Shown here one piece after another: positions 48,604-57,104 of a stretch of 64,000 nt of DNA. Position numbers and translations under genes: made by a program. Location: contig NZ_CP104381.1 of assembly GCF_030582395.1 (NCBI RefSeq), positions 1-64,000 on the forward strand, given 5' to 3'. The notes under the pieces are model-generated. The model saw nothing but the letters and a program-made list of their open reading frames with translations. It did not search any database and was not told the origin of the DNA. Source of the DNA: Ralstonia pickettii. GTDB taxonomy: Bacteria; Pseudomonadota; Gammaproteobacteria; Burkholderiales; Burkholderiaceae. Numbering within the stretch: the stretch's first letter is position 1; each line of letters starts with the position of its first letter.

Positions 48604-50181
48604 TCAAGGCACTGCCACGATCGCCATCCCGCGCGGGATGTTGCCGGTGGCGGCCGATCCGCTTGGCACGGCGGTCAGCTTGCCGGTGGTGCTGTCGATG
48701 CTGTACGCGCTGACGGTGTTGTCCACGGCGCTCACCACATAGGCGAAGGTGCCGGCGGGGTTGACGATCACGGTCACGGGCGCGTTGCCGGTGGGCGTGG
48801 TGGCGACAGCTGTGAGCGCCCCGTTGGACGGGTTGATGCTGAAGACGCTCACGGTGTTGTCCAGCACGTTGGTTACGTACATGAAGCCGCCTGACGGTGC
48901 GATGGCGATGTAGTACGGGTTGGTGCCTGCCGCCACGGGTGTGCCAGATGCGGTGAGCGCCCCGGTGTTGCTGATGCTGTAGACGTTGATGGTGTTGTCT
49001 GCGGCGTTGGTCACGTAGGCATAGGTGCCCGCCGAGTTCACCGCAATGAACTGCGGCGTGTTGCCGGTGTTGACCGTGGTGCCCACCTGCGTGAGCGCGC
49101 CGGTACTGTTGTTGACAGCAAACGCCATGGCCGTGCCGGGCGTGGCGCCGCTGTTGGCGTTCACCACATAGGCGAAGGTGCCGGCGCTGTTGACGGTGAC
49201 GGTGTACGGGTTGGCCCCGGCGGTAATGGGCGAGAGCGCGGTGAGCGCACCCGTGCCGGTGTTGATCGAGAACGCCGAGATCTTGTTGTCACCATAGTTG
49301 GCCGTGTACGCAAACTTGCCGTTGGGCGTGCGCGCAATGCTGTACGGCTGTACACCCGTTGGGGTGGCTGATCCCACGACCGTCAGCAGGCCGGTATCGG
49401 CATTGATGGACAGCGTGGTGATGGTGTTCGCGTTGGCGTTGGCCACGTAGACGAACTTGCCCGCAGGGTCGATGGTCAGCGACAGCGGGCCCGCGCCCAC
49501 CGTGACTGCCGTACCGATGGCCGTGGGCAGCCCGGTGGACGCATTCAGTGTGAAGGCGGAGATGGTGCCGTCATTGGAGTTGACCGCATAGCCGAACAGG
49601 GGCTTGGGCGTGCACGCCACCGCAATGGTGGTCACGTTGCTGGTGCCTACGGTGCCGCTGCCGTTGGTGACGGTGCAGGTCTCTCCCACCGGACGTGTGC
49701 CGACCGTCGCTGCATAGGGTCTGCCCTGTGCGAGCTTGGTGGGGAAGTTGAAGCTGCCGTTGGCGTTGACGACAACCGCATCGCCGCCGTTGTCCAACAG
49801 CGTGACGGACTTGCCGCTGGTCAGCCCGCTGACGGTGCCGCCCACGGAATAGGTCGCGGGCGCAGGCGCGGGCACGGGCGCAGGTGTGGGCGCCGGCGTT
49901 GGTGTGGGCGCAGGTGATGGCGATGGCGCCGGTTTGGGCGCCGGTGCGGGCGCGGGTGACGGGGTGGGGGCTGGCGTGTTGTTGTTCGTGGGCGGGGTGG
50001 TGGTGCCGGCATCGTCGCCGCCACCGCAGGCACTGAGCCCCAGTGACAGCGCGGCGGCCATCACCAGCGCGGCGCCGTGCATGCCGCGTGCGTGTCGGAG
50101 GGCGTCGGGCGGAATCGGTGCCGGTGTGGGTTGTGTGAGTGCGCTGCTGCTTTGCGCTTTGGCGATCAAAAGCTCGGCCAT
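48604..50181 (-). CDS. Beta-propeller (YncE-like) lipoprotein
   Basis: A 525-aa envelope protein. A lipobox LGLSAC gives an acylated Cys at about residue 52, although the N-terminal extension is long. A Pro/Ala/Thr-rich spacer (about 60-112) follows, then a beta-sandwich-like part (YSVGGTVSGLTSGKSVTLL...) and a 7-bladed propeller with repeated blades such as AGTYAYVTNAADNTINVYSI. Start chosen as ATG 50181; a later start nearer the lipobox (MHGAALVMAAAL, residue 34) is possible. Blades of this lactonase/YncE type may bind DNA or sugars; substrate unknown. Confidence 0.88.
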   Translation of the reverse strand: MAELLIAKAQSSSALTQPTPAPIPPDALRHARGMHGAALVMAAALSLGLSACGGGDDAGTTTPPTNNNTPAPTPSPAPAPAPKPAPSPSPAPTPTPAPTPAPVPAPAPATYSVGGTVSGLTSGKSVTLLDNGGDAVVVNANGSFNFPTKLAQGRPYAATVGTRPVGETCTVTNGSGTVGTSNVTTIAVACTPKPLFGYAVNSNDGTISAFTLNASTGLPTAIGTAVTVGAGPLSLTIDPAGKFVYVANANANTITTLSINADTGLLTVVGSATPTGVQPYSIARTPNGKFAYTANYGDNKISAFSINTGTGALTALSPITAGANPYTVTVNSAGTFAYVVNANSGATPGTAMAFAVNNSTGALTQVGTTVNTGNTPQFIAVNSAGTYAYVTNAADNTINVYSISNTGALTASGTPVAAGTNPYYIAIAPSGGFMYVTNVLDNTVSVFSINPSNGALTAVATTPTGNAPVTVIVNPAGTFAYVVSAVDNTVSAYSIDSTTGKLTAVPSGSAATGNIPRGMAIVAVP

Positions 50182-50396
50182 GGCTTCCCCCCGTTCCGGT
50201 TGTCGCGGTTTGTAGATTTATTGACTCGCGTTTCCCGAAGCATAGGTAGCTGGGCACATGCCGACATAGGCCAATTGACGGACAGAGCCCTCGGCTTCAT
50301 GGACGGAGGCGGCACTGTAGGTCGCGCGGGTGTGATTGGCGCGATACTGCGGGCTATAGTTTGCTTTTCGCCTACACGCTGATCGCCTTGCCAGCC

Positions 50397-50942
50397 ATGT
50401 CCAACGCCAGCCCAAACTCGAACAACACAGTCTTGATCCGTCAGTTGTCTTCTGCGGAGGCAAACGATGTGGCTGACTACCGCGCCATTCGCCTTGCCGC
50501 GCTCAAGGATTCGCCCGACGCATTCGGATCAACCTATGAGGCCGAAGCGGGGCTCTCCACGGAAGCGTTTGCCGAACGCTTGGCGACCACCATCGTGCTG
50601 GGCGCCTATGCCGGAACGGGCAGCGACGCGCGCATCGTCGGCATGGTTGGATTCAAGCAGCAAACGATAGCGAAGCTCGCGCACAAGGGTTTTCTGTGGG
50701 GCTTTTACGTGGCGCCGGCCGCGCGCGGGCGCGGCGTGGGTGTGGCGCTGGTGGATCGCATCGTGGCGGCCGCAACGGGCCTGGTGCAGCAGCTCACCTT
50801 GTCGGTGGTACGCGGCAACGATGCGGCGCTGGCGCTGTACGAGCGTTGCGGGTTTGAGACCTACGGCGTGGAGCCCCGCGCGCTTAAATCGACCACGGGC
50901 TATGCAGACGAAGTGCTGATGGTGCGCTTCCTGCACGGCTGA
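50397..50942 (+). CDS. GNAT-family N-acetyltransferase
   Basis: A 181-aa enzyme of the GCN5-related family that transfers acetyl from acetyl-CoA. Motif A is visible: FLWGFYVAPAARGRGVGVALVDRIV (about 105-129) with the R-G-x-G-x-G/A pyrophosphate loop, followed by LSVVRGNDAALALYERCGFETYG. The N-terminal IRQLSSAEANDVADYRAIRLAAL is typical. ATG 50397 is chosen over 50361. Substrate unknown. Confidence 0.92.
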   Translation: MSNASPNSNNTVLIRQLSSAEANDVADYRAIRLAALKDSPDAFGSTYEAEAGLSTEAFAERLATTIVLGAYAGTGSDARIVGMVGFKQQTIAKLAHKGFLWGFYVAPAARGRGVGVALVDRIVAAATGLVQQLTLSVVRGNDAALALYERCGFETYGVEPRALKSTTGYADEVLMVRFLHG

Positions 50943-51027
50943 ACTTGTTGAGCCTGTAGGTGCAGCGCCTACGCGTGGGCGCAAGCGCTGCTGTACAGCG
51001 ATCGTCCGACCGGCGGCGCAGTGCTTG

Positions 51028-51498
51028 TCAAGCCGCTGCAGCATACGGCGCGTTCAACGGCACCGGGTTGCGCAGGCTCACGTTCAGCAGGTTCCAGCTG
51101 TTGATGGTGACGATCACAAAGCTCAGTTCGGCGATCTCTTCATCGCTGAAGTGCGTGCGCAGGCGGGCGAACTCTTCGTCGCTGGCATCGCTGTGCGGCG
51201 TGTTGGTGACCAGCTCGGCCCAGCGCAGGGCAGCGCGCTCGCGCTCGGTAAAGAACGGCGCTTCGCGCCAGCCGGCCACGGCGTTCACGTGGCGGGGGTC
51301 TTCGCCCATCTTCATCAGGTCGCTCCAGTGCATGTCGATGCAGAAGGCACAGCCGTTGATTTGCGACACACGCAGCAGTACGAGGTCGACCAGCCTTGCC
51401 CCCAGCAAGTCGCGGCGCAGGCCGTTGGACAGGTTCAGCAGGTGGTTGAACGCCTTCGGTGCGAGTTCGAAGAAGGCAATGCGTGGGGCTTGCGACAT
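51028..51498 (-). CDS. Carboxymuconolactone-decarboxylase/AhpD-like protein
   Basis: A 156-aa all-helical protein of the AhpD-like alkylhydroperoxidase/CMD family. The redox motif CAFCIDMHW (about residues 50-58, C-x2-C-x3-H) is intact. ATG 51498 has AGGAG seven bases before it. It lies next to an ECF41 sigma gene, a known pairing, and a matching ECF41 promoter is directly upstream. Likely protects against peroxide or a related stress. Confidence 0.93.
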   Translation of the reverse strand: MSQAPRIAFFELAPKAFNHLLNLSNGLRRDLLGARLVDLVLLRVSQINGCAFCIDMHWSDLMKMGEDPRHVNAVAGWREAPFFTERERAALRWAELVTNTPHSDASDEEFARLRTHFSDEEIAELSFVIVTINSWNLLNVSLRNPVPLNAPYAAAA

Positions 51499-51593
51499 AC
51501 GTGGCTCCTGAGGGTTTGAATGGATGAAGGCGCCGAGGCAGGCAGTGGGCAGCGGGCAGCGGGTGCTCGCCTTGCCTCGCTCCATACCCTGAA

Positions 51594-51620
51594 GACGCCT
51601 GTCGCGGCTGCGTTGTGACA
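51594..51620 (-). promoter_or_regulatory. ECF41 promoter of the CMD gene
   Basis: On the minus strand TGTCACA (51620-51614) and CGTC (51597-51594) are 16 bases apart. This equals the published ECF41 promoter motif. It is about 95 bases before the CMD start. Confidence 0.8.
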
Positions 51621-51643
51621 GCCCTGCCAGAAAACTCGGTTTT

Positions 51644-52555
51644 TTATGCGCCGATGCCGATGTGCGCCAGCTTGTCCGGATTGCGCACCACGTAGATGGC
51701 TACGATCTGGCCGTTCTCGATGACGAACGACTGCGCCGATTCCAGCTTGCCCTCCACGTAGCGCAGCAGGCCGGGCTCGCCGTTCACGCGGGCCTGCACG
51801 TAGCGGACGTCGCCCATGGCGCGCACCAGCTCGCAGTAGATCTTGGTGATCTGCCCGGCGTCTTGAATGATGCGCATGAACGAAGGCACCTTGCCGCCGC
51901 CATCGCCCACCAGTTGTGCGTCGTCTGCAAGCAGCGCGCGGATGGCGTCGCGCTGGCCCGTCCGCGAGGCTTCGGCAAAGCGCGCAAGCAACTCCCGATG
52001 CGCATCGGGCGCGACATCAAAGCGCGGGCGCCCCTGCTGCACGCGCTCAAATGCGCGGTGCACCATCTGCCGGCACGCAGCTTCGGTCTTGCCCAGCAGG
52101 GTGGCGATCTCCGAATAATCCTGCTCGAACACGTGGCGCATCAGAAACGCCGCGCGCTCCTCGGGCGACAGGCGCTCGAGCACCCACAGCAGGGCCATCG
52201 ACAGATCGCCCGCCAGTTCCACGGCGGCTTCGGGCGAGGGGGCGTGGCTTTCGGGTTCAACCAGCGGCTCGGGCAACCACCAGCCGACGTAGGCTTCGCG
52301 CTCGGTCTTGGCGGCGCGCAGGCGGTCGATCGACAGGCGCGTGACGACGGTCACTAGCCACGCCTCGGCCGATTGCAGCGCGGTTCGGTCGGTCTGGTGC
52401 CAGCGCATCCAGGCGTCCTGCAAAACGTCTTCCGCGTCGGCCCGGCTGCCCAGCATGCGGTAGGCAATCGCAAAAAGCCGAGGCCGCGCGGCGCTGAAGG
52501 CCGTGTCTTCGCGATCAGTGCGGGTAGCACGGTCGGGGTGTGGTTGTGACGTCAT
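51644..52555 (-). CDS. ECF41-group sigma factor (SigJ type)
   Basis: A 303-aa sigma factor with region 2 (LFAIAYRMLGSRADAEDVLQDAWMRW, about 27-52), region 4 (LSPEERAAFLMRHVFEQDYSEIATLLGKT) and a fused SnoaL-like C-terminal regulatory domain. The ECF41 hallmarks are all seen: WLPEPLV in the linker, DGGGKVPS in the domain and NPDKLAHIG at the end. This group has no separate anti-sigma factor; the fused domain controls activity. Its gene is followed by the CMD partner, and both have the same promoter type. Confidence 0.95.
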   Translation of the reverse strand: MTSQPHPDRATRTDREDTAFSAARPRLFAIAYRMLGSRADAEDVLQDAWMRWHQTDRTALQSAEAWLVTVVTRLSIDRLRAAKTEREAYVGWWLPEPLVEPESHAPSPEAAVELAGDLSMALLWVLERLSPEERAAFLMRHVFEQDYSEIATLLGKTEAACRQMVHRAFERVQQGRPRFDVAPDAHRELLARFAEASRTGQRDAIRALLADDAQLVGDGGGKVPSFMRIIQDAGQITKIYCELVRAMGDVRYVQARVNGEPGLLRYVEGKLESAQSFVIENGQIVAIYVVRNPDKLAHIGIGA

Positions 52556-52588
52556 GGCGGAGGTGTCGTCTAGGGAAGATGCTCCCTA

Positions 52589-52615
52589 GACGGACAGGCG
52601 CGGTCAGTTGTGACA
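52589..52615 (-). promoter_or_regulatory. ECF41 promoter of the sigma gene itself
   Basis: On the minus strand TGTCACA (52615-52609) and CGTC (52592-52589) are again 16 bases apart, 34 bases before the sigma start. It indicates positive autoregulation. Confidence 0.8.
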
Positions 52616-52626
52616 GGACGCAGCGA

Positions 52627-54831
52627 TTATGCGGCGTTCGTCACATGTCGAGTTGCCGCGTTTACGGTCGTACCGAGCCATGGCGCCAGCGCTTCATGCA
52701 GCAGCGTCAGTTCGACGGGCTTGGCGAGCACGCGCGCGCCCGGAATAGGCTCGCCAATCTCGGCGTGCGCGCCGTAACCGGTCATCAGCAGTACGTCCAT
52801 GTGTGGGTGCAGCGGCCGCAGCGCACGGGCGAGCTCAGCGCCGGATCGGCCCGGCAGGGTGAGGTCGGTCAGCAGCACTTGAACCGGGCGCGTGTGGGCC
52901 AGCGCGAGTGCGTCTTCCGCAGTGGCGGCGGCCAGGCATTGCAGGCCGAAGGTGGCGAGCACCTCCTGCAGGGCTTCGCGGGAGGCGGTGTCGTCTTCCA
53001 CCAGGAGCACCGTGGGCGGTGGCGACGTGTCGGCAACCGCGGTTCCAGCATCGTCAATGGATGTCGTTGAGGTTGGCTGCGCCTGCGCTTGCCCTGTGCG
53101 GCTGCTGTTGAGCACGTTGCGCACCATGCGCGCCAGGTCATCGCGCCGGTAGGGTTTGTCGAGCAGCGTCACGCCGGGCGGCAGCCTCCCGTCGTGCAGG
53201 ATTTCGTCACGCGTATAGCCGGAGACGAGCAGCACCGGCAGCGGCGGTACGCGTTGCGCGGCCCGGATCGACAGTTCGCCGCCCTTGATGGGGCCCGGCA
53301 TGATCACGTCGGTAAACAACAGATCGATGGGCGTGCCGCTGTTCATGAGTTCCAGCGCGGCCTCGCCGTTGGCGGCGGTCAGCACGCGGTAGCCGAGCTG
53401 GGTGAGCATGTCGACGGCGGTCAGGCGCACGTCGGTGTCGTCCTCCACCACGAGGATGGTCTCGCGCCCACCCATGGGCGTGACGACGGTATCGCGCAGT
53501 TCGAGGGCATCGTCCTGGGCGGCCACCGTGCTGCGCGGGAAGTAAAGCTGCACCGTGGTGCCCCGCCCGACGGCGCTGTCGATGGCGACATGCCCGCCGC
53601 TCTGCGTGACGAAGCCGAACACCATGCTGAGCCCCAAGCCTGTGCCGTGGCCGTCGGGCTTGGTGGTGAAGAACGGTTCGAAGACGTGTTCGACCACTTC
53701 GGGCGGCATGCCCACGCCGGTATCGGTGACGGAGAAGACGACGTAATCCCCGGGCGCAAGCTGGCCGCGCCCCTGCGCCTGCGTGCTGTCGAGCGTGACG
53801 TTGGTGGCGGCGATGGTCAGCACGCCGCCGCCGCGCATGGCATCGCGTGCGTTGATGGCAAGGTTCAGCAGCGCGTTCTCGAGCTGGTTGCGGTCGGCCT
53901 GCACGTGCCACAGGTCATCGGCCAGGTGCGTTTGCACCTTGATGGCTTCGCCCAGCGCGCGGTGCAGCATCTCGCTCATGCCCTGGATCAGCCGTGTCGG
54001 GTTCACCACCGCAGGCGAGAGTGGCTGGCGCCGCGCGAAGGCCAGCAATTGCGCGGCCAGCGTGGCGCCGCGCTGCACGGCGCGCGTGGCAGCGGCCACC
54101 CGGTGCTGAACGCGCGTGTTGCCCGGCGCTTCCACGGCCAGCATCTGCAGGTTGCCGGCAATCACCTGCAGCACGTTGTTGAAATCATGCGCGACGCCGC
54201 CGGTCAGGTTGCCGATGGCTTCCATCTTCTGGGCCTGGCGCAATTGCGCTTCCACTTCGGCGCGGGCAGACAGTGCGTCGGCCACGCGTTGCTCGAGCGT
54301 TTCGGTCAACTGGCGCAGGGCCTGCTCGGCGGCCTGCCGCTCGCGCTCGGTCTGCACGCGCTCGGTGGTTTCCACCACGATGGCAAGCACGCCACCCGGG
54401 CGGCCCGTGTCATCGGGCAGCGGGCTGTAGTAAAGATCCATCCACACGTCTTCGGGGCGGCCGCTGCGCAGCAGGACAAGTTCCTTGTCGCGGTACGACA
54501 GCGTGCCGCCACCGAGGCAGACATCCATGACGTGGCGGTTGAAGTCCGCCACTTCGGGCCAGCCGAGTTCAACGGGGCAGCCGAGCAGATACGGATGACG
54601 TCCGCCGGCAAACACGGCGTAGGCGTCGTTGTAGACCATGTAGCCGTGGCGGCCCCAGAGCATGACGAGCGGCACCGGGCACGCCAGCACCATTTGCACA
54701 GCGGCACGCAGACTGGATGGCCAGTGTTCGATCGGGCCCAGCTCCGTGGACGCCCAATCGAATGCCAGCACGCGCTGCGCCATCTCACCGCTCCAGCCGA
54801 GGCAGTCATGGTCGTGCGCGAGGAACGGCAT
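52627..54831 (-). CDS. Hybrid histidine kinase with two receiver domains
   Basis: A 734-aa cytosolic signalling protein with no membrane segment. Order: PAS-like sensor (about 30-160), coiled coil (160-200), HisKA with H-box GGVAHDFNN and phospho-His215, HATPase with N-box NLAINARDAM (323-332), VTDTGVGM and GTGLGLSM, receiver 1 (about 457-577, phospho-Asp508) and receiver 2 (about 606-720, phospho-Asp656). A Ser/Thr-rich linker joins the receivers. ATG 54831 has GGAG before it. Two serial receivers suggest a phosphorelay or fine-tuning; no partner regulator gene is nearby. Confidence 0.94.
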   Translation of the reverse strand: MPFLAHDHDCLGWSGEMAQRVLAFDWASTELGPIEHWPSSLRAAVQMVLACPVPLVMLWGRHGYMVYNDAYAVFAGGRHPYLLGCPVELGWPEVADFNRHVMDVCLGGGTLSYRDKELVLLRSGRPEDVWMDLYYSPLPDDTGRPGGVLAIVVETTERVQTERERQAAEQALRQLTETLEQRVADALSARAEVEAQLRQAQKMEAIGNLTGGVAHDFNNVLQVIAGNLQMLAVEAPGNTRVQHRVAAATRAVQRGATLAAQLLAFARRQPLSPAVVNPTRLIQGMSEMLHRALGEAIKVQTHLADDLWHVQADRNQLENALLNLAINARDAMRGGGVLTIAATNVTLDSTQAQGRGQLAPGDYVVFSVTDTGVGMPPEVVEHVFEPFFTTKPDGHGTGLGLSMVFGFVTQSGGHVAIDSAVGRGTTVQLYFPRSTVAAQDDALELRDTVVTPMGGRETILVVEDDTDVRLTAVDMLTQLGYRVLTAANGEAALELMNSGTPIDLLFTDVIMPGPIKGGELSIRAAQRVPPLPVLLVSGYTRDEILHDGRLPPGVTLLDKPYRRDDLARMVRNVLNSSRTGQAQAQPTSTTSIDDAGTAVADTSPPPTVLLVEDDTASREALQEVLATFGLQCLAAATAEDALALAHTRPVQVLLTDLTLPGRSGAELARALRPLHPHMDVLLMTGYGAHAEIGEPIPGARVLAKPVELTLLHEALAPWLGTTVNAATRHVTNAA

Positions 54832-55100
54832 AAGGTCTCCTGTCCGGCGGGCAGCAGCGTTGGCCCGTGTGGTGCATTCTAGAAAATCGGGAGGCCGGCC
54901 GGTGGCGGCATCAGGCGGCTCAAATCGCGTGGCAAATCGGTGGCTCAAAGCGGATGCTGCGCACGCAGAAAACGTGCCCATGCCGCAGGCACGCTTTGCG
55001 CTGACTGTCTATCATGTGCATCCATGCCCGCGCGCCGAATGTGCTGCAGAGCGGCCCGGTTTACCGACCCGTCACACACTCTCACCAGCCAGGAGATTCC

Positions 55101-55715
55101 ATGAAGTTGATCGGCATGCTTGATTCGCCGTATGTGCGCCGCACGGCCATTTCGCTCAAGTTGCTCGGGGTGCCGTTCGAGCACGCGTCGGTCTCGGTCT
55201 TCCGGCATTTCGATCAGTTCAGCGCCATCAATCCGGTGGTCAAGGCACCCACCTTGGTGTGCGACGATGGCACCGTGCTGATCGACTCCACGCTCATCAT
55301 CGATTACGCAGAAATGCTGGCGGGGCGCAGCCTGATGCCTGCCACCATTGCCGAGCGCCAGTACACCCTGCGCGTGATCGGCCTGGCGCTCGCCGCGTGC
55401 GAGAAAGCCGTGCAAATCGTCTATGAACACAACCTGCGCCCGAGCGAGAAAGTGCACGGGCCGTGGGTCGAACGCGTGCACAGCCAGTTGCTGGCGGCGT
55501 TGGAAGCGCTTGAAGCGGAGTGGAAGGACGCGCCGTTGCCGGTGGACCAGAACGAGCTGAGCCAGGCCGGCGTAACGGTGGCCGTGGCCTGGGCCTTCAT
55601 CCAACTGATGGTGCCGGACCGCGTGCCGGCGGCGGATTACCCGCGCCTGGTGGCGTACTCGGTGGCGGCGGAGCAGCTGAGTGCGTTCCGCGAGTTGCCG
55701 ATGGACGCGGTTTGA
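55101..55715 (+). CDS. Glutathione S-transferase family protein
   Basis: A 204-aa GST. The N-terminal thioredoxin-like domain has SPYVRRTAISLKLLG (about 8-22) with Ser8 as the likely catalytic site, and NPVVKAPTLVCDDGTVLIDSTLIIDY (about 45-70), with the cis-Pro and the E/D-S glutathione contact. The C-terminal half is helical. ATG 55101 has AGGAG before it. Role in detoxification is general; substrate unknown. Confidence 0.9.
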   Translation: MKLIGMLDSPYVRRTAISLKLLGVPFEHASVSVFRHFDQFSAINPVVKAPTLVCDDGTVLIDSTLIIDYAEMLAGRSLMPATIAERQYTLRVIGLALAACEKAVQIVYEHNLRPSEKVHGPWVERVHSQLLAALEALEAEWKDAPLPVDQNELSQAGVTVAVAWAFIQLMVPDRVPAADYPRLVAYSVAAEQLSAFRELPMDAV

Positions 55716-55722
55716 TGGCCGT

Positions 55723-56871
55723 TCAGACGACTTGCGGCTCGATGTTGGCCTGACGGTACAGCCCGCCCACCAAGTCCGATTCAGTGACGATGCCGGCCAG
55801 CCGGCCATCGGCGTCCAGCACTGGAATGTGGTGGTGGCCGGCGCTGGCAAACATTGGCACCAGATCCGACATGGGCGCACTGGCGGCAATGGTCTGCACG
55901 CGCGTCTTCATATGATCGGCCACACGCGGCGGGGTGAGCGCGCCGATGCTGAACCAGCGGCGCAACGTCTGGCGCAGGTCTGCCGGTGCCAGGCCGAGCA
56001 GGTCGACACGCGTGACGATGCCCACCACGCGCCTGTCTTCGTCCACCACCGGCAATGCCTTGAAGCCATGCTGGCGCAGCAGTTGCAGCGCACGCGGGAT
56101 CGACGTGCCCGCCGAGACCGTCACCACCGGCGCGGTCATGATGTCTGCACAGGTGAGCGCCTGGAACGTGCGCGTGTAGGCCTGCAGTTGCATCTCGCGC
56201 AGCACGGCTTCGATGTCTTCGGGGTCGATGTCGAGCAGCTCGCTCTGGCGGCGCAGCGCGGCGACGATGTCGGCGCGGGTGAAACCAGCCGCCGTGGGCG
56301 GACGCTCGGCAGCAGGCAGGCGTTGCGCGTGCGGATACCGGTGGCCCGTGGCCGCGTGGTACACGAGTGCGCCCACCAGCAGCAGCGCTGACTGGATCAG
56401 GATGGGCTCCAGCACGAAGCGATAGCCCAGCGCATGCACGGCCGGGCCGCCAATCACGGCGGTGAGCGCCACCGCGCCCGAGGGCGGGTGCACGCAGCGC
56501 AGCGCAAACATGCCGGCAATGGCCGCCGAGACGGCCAGCGCAGACGCAATCACCGGATCATCGACCAGCAGTGCGAAGGTCACGCCCACGGTGGCGGCCA
56601 CCAGATTGCCGCCGATGATCGACCACGGCTGCGCGAGCGGACTGGCCGGCACCGCAAACAGCAGCACGGCCGAGGCGCCCATGGGCGCGACCAGCAGCGG
56701 GATCAGCGTGGCAGCGCCGGGCACCAACTTCATCATCGTGCCCGTCAACAGGATGCCGAAGAGGGCGCCGACGGCGGAGCGGATGCGTTCGCCCCGGCGC
56801 ACCGTCACCGGGGCAGGAACGAAGCTGTGGAGCCAGCGGCGCAGGGCGGGATGCAAAGGTGAAGCGGGCAT
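55723..56871 (-). CDS. HPP-family membrane protein with two CBS domains
   Basis: A 382-aa inner-membrane protein. The N-terminal HPP domain (about 1-170) has several TM helices and the signature FALRCVHPPSGAVALTAV with the His-Pro-Pro that names the family. The C-terminal part holds two CBS domains (about 240-300 and 315-375: CADIMTAPVVTVSAG...VVDEDRRVVGIVTRVDLL and VADHMKTRVQTIAAS...VLDADGRLAGIVTESDLV), likely nucleotide sensors. Related HPP proteins are linked to nitrite transport; substrate here is unknown. Seven bases from the convergent GST gene. Confidence 0.92.
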   Translation of the reverse strand: MPASPLHPALRRWLHSFVPAPVTVRRGERIRSAVGALFGILLTGTMMKLVPGAATLIPLLVAPMGASAVLLFAVPASPLAQPWSIIGGNLVAATVGVTFALLVDDPVIASALAVSAAIAGMFALRCVHPPSGAVALTAVIGGPAVHALGYRFVLEPILIQSALLLVGALVYHAATGHRYPHAQRLPAAERPPTAAGFTRADIVAALRRQSELLDIDPEDIEAVLREMQLQAYTRTFQALTCADIMTAPVVTVSAGTSIPRALQLLRQHGFKALPVVDEDRRVVGIVTRVDLLGLAPADLRQTLRRWFSIGALTPPRVADHMKTRVQTIAASAPMSDLVPMFASAGHHHIPVLDADGRLAGIVTESDLVGGLYRQANIEPQVV

Positions 56872-57104
56872 GGTCGACGGGACGGCGATTGCCCGGACCA
56901 GGCTTCACCAAAGTCAAAGAGTGCGGCCGGCAATTGTATCACTCTGTGACATAACGTACTGGCAGCGCTGTCATGGCAAGGAATGCCCCAATGTGGGGCG
57001 TAGATCACGCGGATTTGTCAACGAAACGTCACCGTTGTTTCATGCCGCGTGCCGAGACTGCGGGGCTTTCCAGCGCTCTCGCCGGGCTGCACGCCCGCCG
57101 CACC

